Shown in pieces: positions 37,191 to 46,390 of a stretch of DNA of 64,000 bases; positions within the stretch are counted from its first letter, which is position 1, and the number at the start of each line of letters is the position of its first letter. Source of the DNA: an uncultured Caldilineaceae bacterium (lineage in GTDB: Bacteria > Chloroflexota > Anaerolineae > Caldilineales > Caldilineaceae). Below the pieces are notes generated by a model. It saw only the letters and a program-made list of their open reading frames with translations. It had not been told where the DNA came from and ran no database searches. The translations under genes were made by a program, and so were the position numbers. The stretch is taken from the NCBI GenBank assembly GCA_951813625.1, contig CATOTS010000004.1, positions 1 through 64,000 of the forward strand. The letters are read 5' to 3'.

Positions 37191-38192
37191 ATGGCGGGGT
37201 TCAAGGTTGCCATGGTCCACATGGATGCGGAGGAGTTGCCGTCGTGGGTCACAGAGACGATGGCGGAGCACGACATCGAGTTTGTTTTTGAGGAGTGCGA
37301 GACGAGGGCGCAGCTGGCTGCCTGCGCGGGCGACGCCGACCTAGTGTGGGTGTGCGGCGGCAGCCCCATTGTGACAGCCGAGAGCATTGTCGACTTGGCC
37401 CGCTGCGGCGCGATCATTCGGACCGGAAGCGGCACCGACAATATACCGATCGAGGCCGCGACCGAGCGCGGCATCATCGTGGCCAACACGCCGGAAGCGT
37501 TCAACGACGGCGTTTCCGATCATGCGATCGCGCTCCTCTTGGCGGTCGTGCGGCAGATTGGAATCCAGGACCGGCTGGTGCGCAAGGGAATCTGGGACCG
37601 GGAGGCCGGCTATCCGAGCTGGCACCTGCAGGGCCAGACGCTGGGGCTTATCGGTTTCGGCCATATCGCCCGTCTGGTGACGCGCAAGATCAGCGGGTAC
37701 GAGATGAAGGTGCTGGCGCATGATCCATACGTCAACGCGGAGGAGATGGCCGAACACGGCGTGCAGCGGGCGTCGATGGAGGAGGTGCTGTCGGAGTCGG
37801 ATTTCGTTTCGCTCCACTGTCCGCTGTTGGCGGAGACGCGGCATCTTATCGGCGAGCGCGAACTGAGGCTGATGAAACCGCGGGGGATTCTGATCAACAC
37901 CTCGCGCGGGCCGGTGGTGGACGAGGCGGCGCTGCTGCGTGCGCTGCAAGAGGGCTGGATCGCGGCGGCCGGACTGGACGTGCTGGAGCAAGAGCCGGCG
38001 GCGGCCGACAATCCCCTGTTCGGCCTGGACAACGTGGTTATCACGCCGCACATCGCCGGGTACACCGATCAGTCGCTGGAGAACAGCTGGCGTCTTTCGG
38101 TCGAGACGGCTGTGATGCTGTCGGAGGGGCGCTGGCCCCGATCTTACGTCAATCCCAACGTCGAACCGCGTTGGCAGCTGCAAAGGAGCTGA
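37191..38192 (+). CDS. D-2-hydroxyacid dehydrogenase family protein (CtBP/phosphoglycerate-dehydrogenase-like)
   Basis: A 333-aa dehydrogenase. The cofactor loop is GFGHIA at 155-160. R239 in NTSRGPVVDEAA, E268 in LEQEPA and H287 in TPHIAGYTD form the catalytic set. RTGSGTDNIPIEAATERGI is the standard entry to the nucleotide domain. GGAGG precedes the ATG at 37191. The aldolase gene starts 4 bases after its stop, so the two are translationally close and probably sequential in a pathway. Confidence 0.94.
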   Translation: MAGFKVAMVHMDAEELPSWVTETMAEHDIEFVFEECETRAQLAACAGDADLVWVCGGSPIVTAESIVDLARCGAIIRTGSGTDNIPIEAATERGIIVANTPEAFNDGVSDHAIALLLAVVRQIGIQDRLVRKGIWDREAGYPSWHLQGQTLGLIGFGHIARLVTRKISGYEMKVLAHDPYVNAEEMAEHGVQRASMEEVLSESDFVSLHCPLLAETRHLIGERELRLMKPRGILINTSRGPVVDEAALLRALQEGWIAAAGLDVLEQEPAAADNPLFGLDNVVITPHIAGYTDQSLENSWRLSVETAVMLSEGRWPRSYVNPNVEPRWQLQRS

Positions 38193-38196
38193 TGGC

Positions 38197-38970
38197 ATGA
38201 AGACTTCGGAGCTGAAGAAGCGCCTGCACGCGGGCGAGGCCGTCTACGGAACGTGGTGCGTTTCGACCGATCCGCTGGTGGCGGGCACGCTGGCGCGCGC
38301 CGGTTACGACTGGATGAGCGTCGACATGGAGCATTCGCCGCGCAATGACGAGTCGCTGCGCTACATTCTGTGGATGGTGCGGGATACGCCGACCGTGGCG
38401 ATGGTGCGGGTGAAGGACAACCGGCCGGACGCGATCAAACAGGCGCTCGATCACGGCGCCAACGGGGTTGTCGTCCCGCTGATCGAGTCGGTTGCCGACG
38501 CGCAGCGGGCGGTTGCGGGCGTCAAGTATCCCCCGGAGGGCGTGCGCGGCTACGGCCCTTTTATGCCTTCGTTCGGCTGGAACGACCTGGAGTATCACAG
38601 CACCGCCAACGAGGAGACGGTCGTCTACGTGCAGGTCGAACATTACCGCGCGGTCGACGTGATCGAGGAGATCGCGGCGTTGCCGGGCATCGACGGTCTC
38701 TTCATCGGACCCAACGATCTGACGCTTTCGATGGATATTTTCCGCGCGTGGGATAGCGAGGAGTTCATCTCGACGATCCAGCGCATCGTGAAAGCGGGCG
38801 ACGCAAACGGCATCCCGGTCGGCTTTCCGGTCGATGTGCTGAATGGGGCCGCGAACGGCATTGACTGGGTAAAAGAGTACGCGCCGACGATGCGCCTGCT
38901 GGCGATAGGCGCCGACCTGAGCTTTGTCGCCAGCGGCGCGGAGGCGGCGCTGAACCAGCTCAGGGGCTAG
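38197..38970 (+). CDS. HpcH/HpaI-type class II aldolase
   Basis: A 257-aa aldolase that cleaves 2-keto-3-deoxy acids to pyruvate plus an aldehyde. Family marks are GTWCVSTDP near 18-26, D43/E45/H46 in SVDMEHSPRN, R71 in MVRVKD, and metal-site candidates in PLIES and DGLFIGPNDL. The length matches HpaI, GarL and KDR aldolases. It ends the rightward operon; its stop is 8 bases from the stop of the convergent amidohydrolase gene, within a small shared stem (38965-38984). Confidence 0.93.
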   Translation: MKTSELKKRLHAGEAVYGTWCVSTDPLVAGTLARAGYDWMSVDMEHSPRNDESLRYILWMVRDTPTVAMVRVKDNRPDAIKQALDHGANGVVVPLIESVADAQRAVAGVKYPPEGVRGYGPFMPSFGWNDLEYHSTANEETVVYVQVEHYRAVDVIEEIAALPGIDGLFIGPNDLTLSMDIFRAWDSEEFISTIQRIVKAGDANGIPVGFPVDVLNGAANGIDWVKEYAPTMRLLAIGADLSFVASGAEAALNQLRG

Positions 38971-38978
38971 TGGGCCGG

Positions 38979-40130
38979 CTAGCCGTCGATACTGAACAGA
39001 CGGGCCAGATTGCCGCCGAGGATGAGGTTCCTTTCGGCGGTGGAGAGAAAGTCGCAGTGCAGGCGGATATAGTCGACCGCCTGTTTGTAAGTACACCAGA
39101 AGCCGGCGCTGAAGGGCATGTCCGAGCCCCACATCAGCTTCTCGACGCCCACTTCTGCGCACAGGTCTTCGAGCATCTCCTGCCCCTCGGCGAAGGGGTA
39201 TTCGGGCCACTTGGCCTGCATCAGGACTTCGGCGTACATGCCGGGCCGTCTGAGTAGCTCGATCACCTCGTCGGGGATGCCGATTTCGTGGATGATGGCT
39301 GATGGCACGAGCCCGTGGGTGATGACCGACGGGATGTCGGGGTACGCATTCGCCCAGTTGGTCAGTTCGTTGACGCGCTCCATGAAGCCGGCGATGCGGT
39401 CCTGTTTGCGGGCGTCGATGTACCAGAAGACGGGGACCTCCAGGCGGCGCACCAGCTGCCATAGCGGGTCGAAACGGGGATCGTCGATGCGGTCGACGTA
39501 GCCCCGCAGCGCGAAAAGCTCCACGCTGAAGTAAAGCCCTCTGCAACCCAATTCGATGACGGCGCGCTCGAGCCGTTCCAGTTCGGCGGGCTCGCCGCCC
39601 TCGGTCTCGCGTATTTGCGCCAGGCCGATGAAGCGGTCGGGGTAGCGGCGCAGGGCCTCGGCGTAGTATTCGTTGATGTTGGCGCCGTAGACGTGGTCGC
39701 TCTGGAGCACGCCGATGTCGACGCCGGCGACGTCCATCTCGGCGACCATGCGCTCGGGCGTGGCTTCCAGGTTTTCCAGGTTGGGCGGGTAGAACTGCAT
39801 GAGGTAGTCGACGCCGTCAACGGTGATTTCGGCCTGGCCGTAGCGGCCGAAGCGGAAGTTGACGTCGGGCATGGCGTTGATGTCGTCGGAGGGAAAGTCG
39901 AGCAGGGGCTCGTTGACGCGCACGCCGTCGCTCTTGCGCCAGTAGTCGGTGAAGTCGCGCAGGTGGTACTGCCACAGCTTGCGCGCGAGCGCGGCGCTGG
40001 CCTCGCCCGAGCCGGTGGCAAAGCGGCGGAATATATGGTAGTGGGCGTCGATGACGAGCGATTTTTCTTCGTCCTCGGGCTCGACGGGCCGCCAGCCGCC
40101 GCCGAAGAACTCCAGTTTTCTTTCGGTCAT
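38979..40130 (-). CDS. Amidohydrolase-2 family metal-dependent hydrolase
   Basis: A 383-aa TIM-barrel hydrolase. The HxH metal motif is DAHYHIF (H30, H32), further candidates are HGLVPS near the middle, and the final Asp is in WGSDMPF. Relatives act as lactonases, decarboxylases or hydratases in sugar-acid and aromatic degradation. Its ATG at 40130 overlaps the stop of the upstream epimerase gene (ATGA), so the pair is translationally coupled. It converges with the aldolase operon, a likely metabolic partner. Confidence 0.88.
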   Translation of the reverse strand: MTERKLEFFGGGWRPVEPEDEEKSLVIDAHYHIFRRFATGSGEASAALARKLWQYHLRDFTDYWRKSDGVRVNEPLLDFPSDDINAMPDVNFRFGRYGQAEITVDGVDYLMQFYPPNLENLEATPERMVAEMDVAGVDIGVLQSDHVYGANINEYYAEALRRYPDRFIGLAQIRETEGGEPAELERLERAVIELGCRGLYFSVELFALRGYVDRIDDPRFDPLWQLVRRLEVPVFWYIDARKQDRIAGFMERVNELTNWANAYPDIPSVITHGLVPSAIIHEIGIPDEVIELLRRPGMYAEVLMQAKWPEYPFAEGQEMLEDLCAEVGVEKLMWGSDMPFSAGFWCTYKQAVDYIRLHCDFLSTAERNLILGGNLARLFSIDG

Positions 40131-41080
40131 TGCTGTTGCTCCAACCAGGTGTGGAAGTCGCTCTGCCGCCAGGTGTATTTGGGCTGGTAGCCCAACAGGC
40201 GGGTCGCCTTGCCGTGCGACCAGAGCGAGGCATGGCCTTCGAGCGGCGTGTTGACGGGCACGCCAGGATAGTGGCGGGCGATGAGCTCGGTGGTCGGCTC
40301 ATACGAACAGGTGTCGTAGCCGTTGATGAGGAAGACTTCGTGTGCGATGGTGTCGTTCTCGACGGCGAGTCGGAAGGCCTGGGCGGCGTCGCGGGCGTCG
40401 GTGAATGCCCACAGGATCTTGTGCGGCGCGGGCGGGCCAGGGGTGGGCCATTCGCCGTCGGCGTCCTCGACGGTCTTGCGGTAGCGGGCTGTCCAGAGAT
40501 CCTCAACGCAGAACTGCTGCGCCCAGCCGGAGCTGACCGCCACTTCGGCGCTGGCGCGTTCGAGATACCAGTTGTTGTTGATGCGCAGGCAGATGGTGCG
40601 GATGCCGAACCCGTCGCTGTAGCGTTTGCAGGTCAGCTCTGCCAGCAGCTTGCTGAGCCCGTACTCGTCCTGGGGTTCGCAGGGGTGCTCCTCGTCGAGG
40701 GGCAAGTAGCGGGGGGCGAGCGCGTGTTTCTGGAAGGAGAAGCCGGTGGCCGCGCCGGAGGAGGCGAAGACGACCTTGTCGATGCCGGCCTGGAGCGCGG
40801 CTTCGAGCACGTTGGCGGTGCCGACAACGTTGATGTTGATGAGCTGGGCGGGCGTGGCGCGCCCCGGCCCCGGCACGGCGGCGAGATGGATGACGGCGTC
40901 GTGTCCCTGGCAGGCGCGGGCAAGCGCGTCGGGGTCCATAATGTCGCCCTGGATGAATGCGGCGCCGTCGATGCGCGGCGCGGTGCGGCTATAGCTGGTC
41001 ACGGAATGGCCGGCCTGAATGAGTTCGCGCAGGACGTAGCCGCCAATGGTGCCGCTGCCGCCGGTGGTGAGGATGTTCAC
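40127..41080 (-). CDS. NAD-dependent epimerase/dehydratase (extended SDR)
   Basis: A 317-aa Rossmann enzyme with GGSGTIG at 7-13, Y140/K144 in DEYGLSKLL and Ser108/109 in FASSGAA. It resembles sugar-nucleotide epimerases and sugar dehydrogenases but is only distantly related to the epimerase at 6584-7375. It starts at a GTG (41080) with AAAGG upstream. Coupled to the amidohydrolase, it suggests oxidation of a sugar to a lactone followed by hydrolysis, an inference from gene order. Confidence 0.9.
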   Translation of the reverse strand: MNILTTGGSGTIGGYVLRELIQAGHSVTSYSRTAPRIDGAAFIQGDIMDPDALARACQGHDAVIHLAAVPGPGRATPAQLININVVGTANVLEAALQAGIDKVVFASSGAATGFSFQKHALAPRYLPLDEEHPCEPQDEYGLSKLLAELTCKRYSDGFGIRTICLRINNNWYLERASAEVAVSSGWAQQFCVEDLWTARYRKTVEDADGEWPTPGPPAPHKILWAFTDARDAAQAFRLAVENDTIAHEVFLINGYDTCSYEPTTELIARHYPGVPVNTPLEGHASLWSHGKATRLLGYQPKYTWRQSDFHTWLEQQQ

Positions 41081-41181
41081 GATCGATACCTTTCGGGCAA
41101 GGCCTCGTTCAATCGGTACATAGGGATCCAGAGTCTTCCTGGACGTACAGGGCTTGCAAGGGGCGGTTGCATCAATTTCGC

Positions 41182-41736
41182 TTACGGCTCAAATATTTCG
41201 TCTACACTCAGGCTGAAACCCATCAGCGTTGGCGAGGTCAGCGTGTCGTCTTCGCCGAATGTGCCGATGACCTCGTAGCCGGTTTCTTCCAGCAGCAGGA
41301 CTGTGATGGTGCCGGCGTCGGTGCCGACGAGCCAGTACTCCTTGACGCCGTGGCGGGCGTACAGGGCGCGCTTGTAGCCCTTGTCGCGCTCGGCGGTGGC
41401 GGGGGAGAGGATCTCGACGACGAGGTCGGGCGCTCCTTGTATGCCTGCCCGGGTGATGATGTCCAGGCGCTCGTTGGAGACGAACAGCAGGTCGGGCTGC
41501 ACCACGTCGACATCTGATAGCACAACGTCGGTGAGGGAAAGGTAGATCCGCCCAATCTTTCTTTCTCTGATGTGCGTGCCGAGGAAATACGCCAACAATG
41601 CCTGGCATCTCTGGTGCGCTTCACTTGGCGAGGGAATCCCTAGCAGATCTCCATCGAGGAGCTCGTAGCGTTTGCCTTCCGGCGTGGTCAGGTAGTCGGC
41701 GTAGGTGAACTTCAGTCTGGGCCTTTCGCCGATCAT
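41182..41736 (-). CDS. Uma2-family (DUF820) putative nuclease
   Basis: A 184-aa PD-(D/E)xK-fold protein. Conserved pieces are YELLDGDL near 24-31, VQPDLLFVS near 79-87, PDLVVEILSP near 103-112 and YARHGVKEYW near 126-135. The family is common in cyanobacteria and Chloroflexota, often in many copies. Its biological role is unclear and may involve mobile or defence contexts. ATG at 41736 with GGAAGG upstream. It stands alone between the epimerase and transporter genes and has no obvious metabolic link to them. Confidence 0.92.
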   Translation of the reverse strand: MIGERPRLKFTYADYLTTPEGKRYELLDGDLLGIPSPSEAHQRCQALLAYFLGTHIRERKIGRIYLSLTDVVLSDVDVVQPDLLFVSNERLDIITRAGIQGAPDLVVEILSPATAERDKGYKRALYARHGVKEYWLVGTDAGTITVLLLEETGYEVIGTFGEDDTLTSPTLMGFSLSVDEIFEP

Positions 41737-41828
41737 CCTTCCGTCTCCGATACACAGTGTTGCTTTGAAACAGAGCTCGCGGCTGCTGCGGGCGGAAAAT
41801 CAGAAATGAAGAAGTGGATATCAACACG

Positions 41829-42680
41829 TTACCCTTTGACCGCGCCGCCGGTGAGGCCTGCGACGACGAAACGCTGGCCGAGGAAGTATAGAGCGACGGC
41901 GGGAATGGCCATGAGCAGGGCTCCGGCGCTGAGCTCGCCCCAGCGGTAGACGTCGAGCTGGATGAAGCTGGCGAGACCGATCGGCATCGTCTGCGCATTG
42001 GCGGTCTCGGTCAGGATGTAGGCGTAGAAGAACTCGTTCCAGGCGAGCGTGAAGGCGAAGATGGCGGCGGCGGCGATGCCGGGCGAGGCGAGCGGAAGCA
42101 CAATGCGCACCCAGGCGCCGACGCGGGTGCAGCCGTCAATCATGGCGCACTCCTCCAGCTCGACCGGAATGTTCTGGAAGTAGCCGCGCAGCATCCAGAC
42201 GCCGAAGGGGACTGTGAAACTGGAGTAGACCAGTATCAGGCCGAAGCGGGTGTCGACCAGCTTGACCGTCGCCATCATCACGTACAAGGGAATGAAGAGC
42301 AGAGCGGGGGGCACCAGGTAGGCGAAGAAGACCGCCATGCCGAGTCGCTGCCGGCCGGGAAAGCGCAGCCGCGCCAGCGCCAGGCCGGCAAAAGTCGCGA
42401 TCACGACCGACAGTATCGTCGCGCCAATCGCGATTGTCAGACTATTGAACGTAAGTTTCTCGAAGTGGAGAAAGGGCTGCGTGAAGAGGCCGCGGTAGCT
42501 TATGAGCGTCGGTTCGTTTGTCCAGAAGATGGGGATACGCACGGCCAGGTCTTTAGGATGTTTGAACGAGGCCAGCACGATCCAATAGGTCGGAAACAGC
42601 ACGCAGGTGAGGACAATCAGCATCCAGATCGCGCCGGCTACCACCTTGAGACGGCGCTCCCATTTCAATCCTGGCGTCAT
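41829..42680 (-). CDS. CUT1 sugar permease, MalG-like
   Basis: A 283-aa inner-membrane permease. It has an N-terminal span, then ASFKHPKDLAVRIPIFW, an EAA loop LEECAMIDGCTR followed by RIVLPLASP, and a C-terminal FVVAGLTGGAVKG. Its ATG at 42680 overlaps the upstream permease stop by 4 bases, the usual coupling in these operons. GAGGAGAG precedes the start. It is the last gene of the set; no ATPase gene follows. Confidence 0.94.
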   Translation of the reverse strand: MTPGLKWERRLKVVAGAIWMLIVLTCVLFPTYWIVLASFKHPKDLAVRIPIFWTNEPTLISYRGLFTQPFLHFEKLTFNSLTIAIGATILSVVIATFAGLALARLRFPGRQRLGMAVFFAYLVPPALLFIPLYVMMATVKLVDTRFGLILVYSSFTVPFGVWMLRGYFQNIPVELEECAMIDGCTRVGAWVRIVLPLASPGIAAAAIFAFTLAWNEFFYAYILTETANAQTMPIGLASFIQLDVYRWGELSAGALLMAIPAVALYFLGQRFVVAGLTGGAVKG

Positions 42681-43636
42681 GCCTCGCTCTCCTCTCTGGA
42701 CGTGATAAAGTAGTTCAACAGAAGTACGAGAATGACCAGAACGGGGAAGGTCAATACGGCATAGACCGCGCCTTTGCTCAGATTTTTGGAACCGGCCACG
42801 AACGCCTGCATGTAGGCGGCGATCGGCAGCGTTGTCGTCGCGTCACCCGGTCCCCCTGTGGTCAACAGCCAGATGACGGTGAACTGATTGAAAGTCCAGA
42901 TGGTGGAGAGGGTGAGCGCGACCATCAGGACGGGAAAGACGCCGGGCAGCGACACATAAATGAAGCGATGGATGATTCCGGCGCCGTCCACTTTGGCAGC
43001 GTCATAGAGGTCGTCGGGGATGGGGGAGAGGCCGGCCAGAAGGGTGATGGCGAAAAAAGGAAAGCCCTGCCAGACGCCGACGATAATCGCCGAAGGCATG
43101 GCGTATTCGGCCTTGGCCAGCCACAGAATCGGTTTCTCGATCAGATGGGCTTTGACCAGGATGTAGTTGAGGACGTTGGTCGTGTCGTTGAAGAGAAATC
43201 GCCAGGTGACAACCGCTGTCAGCGGAGGCAGCGCCCAAGGCAGCAGCACGGCCGCCCGCGCCAGTCCCCTCCCGGGCCAGTTCTCGTTGAGCACGAGCGC
43301 GGTCGCCATGCCGATGCAGACCTTGATCGCGACCGAGACAATCGTGAAATAGAACGTCCGGCCCAGTGCCGGCCAAAACCCCCCCTCCGACAGGACCGAC
43401 ACATAGTTATCGAAGCCGACGAAGGGCATATCGCGGACGCCCAGGAGCTTGGTATGCAGGCTGATCCAAAGGGCATACAGCGTCGGGTAGCCGATCAGGC
43501 CGAGAATGGTCGCCAAGGCGGGGACCATGAGGGCGATTCCCAGGACCGTTTCCGTGGACAGCTTCAGCCGCGACTTCGAGTCAGCCAGGCCGCGCGATCG
43601 TTCGGAATCAGCGCGCCCCGCTGCTGATTGCGTCAT
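42677..43636 (-). CDS. CUT1 sugar permease, MalF-like
   Basis: A 319-aa permease with a charged N-terminus, a first span around LGIALMVPALATILGLIGYP and the EAA loop YDAAKVDGAG followed by YVSLPGVFP. FNQFTVIWLLTTGGPGDATTTL is the typical segment after the loop in MalF-type proteins. It lies 76 bases after the receptor stop, a gap holding a strong hairpin, and overlaps the MalG-like gene. Confidence 0.94.
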   Translation of the reverse strand: MTQSAAGRADSERSRGLADSKSRLKLSTETVLGIALMVPALATILGLIGYPTLYALWISLHTKLLGVRDMPFVGFDNYVSVLSEGGFWPALGRTFYFTIVSVAIKVCIGMATALVLNENWPGRGLARAAVLLPWALPPLTAVVTWRFLFNDTTNVLNYILVKAHLIEKPILWLAKAEYAMPSAIIVGVWQGFPFFAITLLAGLSPIPDDLYDAAKVDGAGIIHRFIYVSLPGVFPVLMVALTLSTIWTFNQFTVIWLLTTGGPGDATTTLPIAAYMQAFVAGSKNLSKGAVYAVLTFPVLVILVLLLNYFITSREESEA

Positions 43637-43661
43637 GACTATGTCCTAGTCTGTGGAGAGA

Positions 43662-43695
43662 AGCCAGCGGCCGGAGGTTGGGCCGGCCACTGGCT
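43662..43695 (-). promoter_or_regulatory. Intercistronic hairpin between binding protein and permease
   Basis: AGCCAGCGGCCGG (43662-43674) and CCGGCCACTGGCT (43683-43695) pair over 13 bp with one mismatch around an 8-base loop. The core resembles the hairpin at 13496-13538 in another transporter operon. Confidence 0.75.
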
Positions 43696-43712
43696 GTTGT
43701 TGGCTTGCTGGC

Positions 43713-45110
43713 TCAGCCGCTCAGGAAATCTTCTCTGGCCGACGCCACGATATCGTGCGCTTCCTTCATCGCCTCCGCTGCGGAGAGGCCGTCGAGGATG
43801 ACGCGCGAGCAGGCTCTGCCGGCCCACGTGAGCCACATGCTCGTCCACGGCGCGGGCGTGGCCGGCCAGGACTCGTCGCGCATGATTGGCACGACGTTTT
43901 CGACGACCTGCCGGTTCCAACGGTCCTCGGAGAAGTAAGGATCTTCGTAGGCGCCCATCAGGGCCGGGAAGAGATAGCTCTGTCCCATCTGCATCATCTT
44001 GATGTAGACGTCAGGCGACCACAGGTGGCGCAAGACATCCTGCGCCGCATCGGGGAAGTTGGACTCCTTGTTGATGCCGAACGCCTGCCCGGCCTCGGTC
44101 TGGGCCTGCGGGCCGATTTCAGCTGTTCGCTGCGGCCATGGCGCGAGGTATGTCTTGTCGAGCAGGTCCTCGATCGGTGTATCGCCTCGGCGCACTGCGG
44201 CCAGGATGCTGCCCGGGTTCACCGCCGTGGCGATCTGACCGGTGAGGTAGCCCTGGTTGTTGCCGCCGCCCTCCCAGTTGACCGCGGCCGGCGGCACGAC
44301 CTCGTGTACGGTGTAGAGGTCGGTGTACCACTGGAGCGCGTCGATGTTTTCGGGCGAGTCGATGGTGATGTCGCCCTCCTCGTTGAAGGCGGCGCCGCCG
44401 AATGCCCACATGAGGGGCTGCAGGTGCATCAGGTCATCGGACACGCCGTAGGCGAAGCCGAGGCCGTAGAGGTTTTCGTCGGCGTTGGTGTACTCCAGGC
44501 CGAACGCGACCATCTCATCCAGGTCGGCGAACGGCAGGGAGAAGCCCGCCTCCTTGACCAGGTCCTCGCGAATGTGCATGAATGCAGGCGCGAAGCCGAT
44601 GTCGAGCATATAGCCTGTGCCCTCGAGCATGAAGTTGCGCTCGGCGGTCGGATGCCAGCCGCCGAGGCCGTCACCCACCTCGTCCCAGACTTCCTGGATC
44701 GGGAGCATGCGGCCATCGCGCATGAAGGTCTGCGTCGCCAGCTGGGGCGAGAAGATGTCGGGCAATGTTCCGCCTTCAGCCGCGGCCGACAGCTTGGCGG
44801 CGAATTCCTGGAAGCCACCGGGAATCGCCTCCACGTCGACGGCGAAACCGATCTCGCGGCCGGCGTTCTGGGCTTCCTCGTTGAGGTGCAGGTTGATGTT
44901 GGGGTTGAAGAAGCGGGTCGTCCACATGCGCAGGACCATCTGCTCCGCGGGGACTTCAACCGTGACCGTCTGCGGCGCCTCGCAGGCAACTGCCAGCAGG
45001 CCTGCGCCGGCGACGACGGCGGTGTTGCGGAGGAACTGGCGGCGGCTCAGGCCCTTCGGAGCGCTGCTCGGACTGTCGTTTACTTCATTGACGGTGACGT
45101 TTTCAGCCAT
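43713..45110 (-). CDS. Sugar ABC transporter substrate-binding lipoprotein, Tat leader
   Basis: A 465-aa CUT1-type receptor. The leader is long, with the twin arginines at 23-24 (LSRRQFLRNT) and lipobox Cys43 (LAVAC). The mature part contains receptor hallmarks such as KLSAAAEGGTLPDIFSPQ and a C-terminal WLTWAGRACSRVI-EAMKEA region. AAGGAG precedes the ATG at 45110. The upstream TIM-barrel isomerase gene (stop at 45195) lies 84 bases away and probably shares the transcript. Confidence 0.9.
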   Translation of the reverse strand: MAENVTVNEVNDSPSSAPKGLSRRQFLRNTAVVAGAGLLAVACEAPQTVTVEVPAEQMVLRMWTTRFFNPNINLHLNEEAQNAGREIGFAVDVEAIPGGFQEFAAKLSAAAEGGTLPDIFSPQLATQTFMRDGRMLPIQEVWDEVGDGLGGWHPTAERNFMLEGTGYMLDIGFAPAFMHIREDLVKEAGFSLPFADLDEMVAFGLEYTNADENLYGLGFAYGVSDDLMHLQPLMWAFGGAAFNEEGDITIDSPENIDALQWYTDLYTVHEVVPPAAVNWEGGGNNQGYLTGQIATAVNPGSILAAVRRGDTPIEDLLDKTYLAPWPQRTAEIGPQAQTEAGQAFGINKESNFPDAAQDVLRHLWSPDVYIKMMQMGQSYLFPALMGAYEDPYFSEDRWNRQVVENVVPIMRDESWPATPAPWTSMWLTWAGRACSRVILDGLSAAEAMKEAHDIVASAREDFLSG

Positions 45111-45194
45111 TCTGCTTTCTCCTTGCGTTTGACAACTGAATTACACTCTTGCAAGACTGCGCTGAAATGAATTACCACGCCGGTGGAGATTCTG

Positions 45195-46202
45195 TCATTC
45201 ACCCTCCTTCGTCTCCTGCCATAGCTCGTGAACCGCAGCGACCTCCCACCAGGTTGGGCCGACGGGGTTCTCCAGCAGCATTGGCCTGATGAATTCGGCG
45301 GCCTTTTCCAGCCCCTCCTTCATTTCGATGTATTCGCTTTCCATCTCCAGAGTAAGGATACCGGTATAGCCGATGAACCGCAGGGTAGAGATAACCTCGC
45401 GCCAGGTTGTGGCGTCGTGGCCCCATCCGGGGATGGTGAAGGTCCAGGAACGGTCCTGGAACTGCTTGAGGTCGGTCGAGTCGAAGTAACCGCGCAGGCG
45501 TAGATTGGGCTGGTGGATGAGGGTATCCTTGAGATGGACGGCCTGGATGAGGTCGCTGAGCGCGTGGATGGCCTCGAAGGGGTCGATCCCCTGCACCCAC
45601 ATGTGGGAGATGTCGAAGTTGCAGGCGACGACCGGGCCGAGTTCGTCGCGCAAGCGTCGCAGTTTGATAGGGTTGTGGACCATGTCGTTGATCTGCATTT
45701 CGAAGCAGAGGGTCACACCGTGATCGGCGGCGATTTTGCCATGCTCGCGCCAGAAGGGCAAGAGCCGCTCTTCCCACTGCCATTCGAGGGCATCGCGCAG
45801 GAATGGCAGGTCGGTGTTGACGATCCATGCCGGCAGGCTGTCGCCTTCGGCGCCCTCGGGCAGACCGGCCACGAGCGCGAGGCGGGTGCAGCCGATCTTT
45901 TCCATGAACTTGCAGGTCTGGCGAAACTCGCGTGAGTACTCCGCGGTGATGCGCTTGTCGGGCACGAGGGGCGTGCCGTGGCCGGCGAAGGAGTAGATTT
46001 CGAGGCCGCGGGAGGCGAACGCGTCCAGCCAGCGGTCGAGTTCGCCCTGATCGGCCAGCAGCTTGTCGACGTTGCAGTACTTCTTGGCGCCGGGGCCGAT
46101 CGCGGCCACTTCCATGGCCACGACCTCCTGTTCCTGGCAGAACTGCAGACCGTCTTCGAAGTCCAACATGCTGATGAAGAAGGTGTTCATGCCGAGTTTC
46201 AT
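45195..46202 (-). CDS. Sugar phosphate isomerase/epimerase family TIM barrel
   Basis: A 335-aa xylose-isomerase-like enzyme. Likely metal ligands are Glu in LCFEMQIND, Asp in CNFDISHMW, His in AVHLKDTL and Glu in LTLEMESEY. I chose the ATG at 46202 (MKLGMNTFF) with AAAGG upstream; the frame extends to 46508 but that part is repeat-derived. It is a paralogue of the divergently read gene at 47016-47978: both have a WQWxERLxPxW stretch and a GLPEG/GLPEA motif. Promoters lie at 46351-46390. Confidence 0.88.
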   Translation of the reverse strand: MKLGMNTFFISMLDFEDGLQFCQEQEVVAMEVAAIGPGAKKYCNVDKLLADQGELDRWLDAFASRGLEIYSFAGHGTPLVPDKRITAEYSREFRQTCKFMEKIGCTRLALVAGLPEGAEGDSLPAWIVNTDLPFLRDALEWQWEERLLPFWREHGKIAADHGVTLCFEMQINDMVHNPIKLRRLRDELGPVVACNFDISHMWVQGIDPFEAIHALSDLIQAVHLKDTLIHQPNLRLRGYFDSTDLKQFQDRSWTFTIPGWGHDATTWREVISTLRFIGYTGILTLEMESEYIEMKEGLEKAAEFIRPMLLENPVGPTWWEVAAVHELWQETKEGE

Positions 46203-46361
46203 TTTGACTGCCTTTCGCGTAGCGAGGAGTGCTTGTGCGGACTCGAGCGGCTTCGTGGCCGTTGAGGTTGCTTTGGACGCCTGGATCTTCCGCTGGCTAG
46301 CGCTTGCTCGACAAGGGCAATGTTGGGAGGAGTATTCTTGATGTGAACGCATTATAGTCGC

Positions 46362-46390
46362 AATATAGTGAAGTCCGCAAAGGGAGTCAA
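46362..46390 (-). promoter_or_regulatory. Promoter (two overlapping candidates) for the isomerase/transporter operon
   Basis: On the minus strand, TTGACT (46385-46390), a 17-base spacer and TATATT (46362-46367). A second candidate pairs TTGCGG (46375-46380) over 18 bases with a perfect TATAAT (46351-46356). Either gives a leader of roughly 145-155 bases before the ATG at 46202. Confidence 0.68.

Noticed and set aside
43653..45170. 505-codon rightward frame opposite the receptor at 43713
   Set aside because: Shadow frame; the minus strand has the Tat leader, lipobox and receptor sequence.
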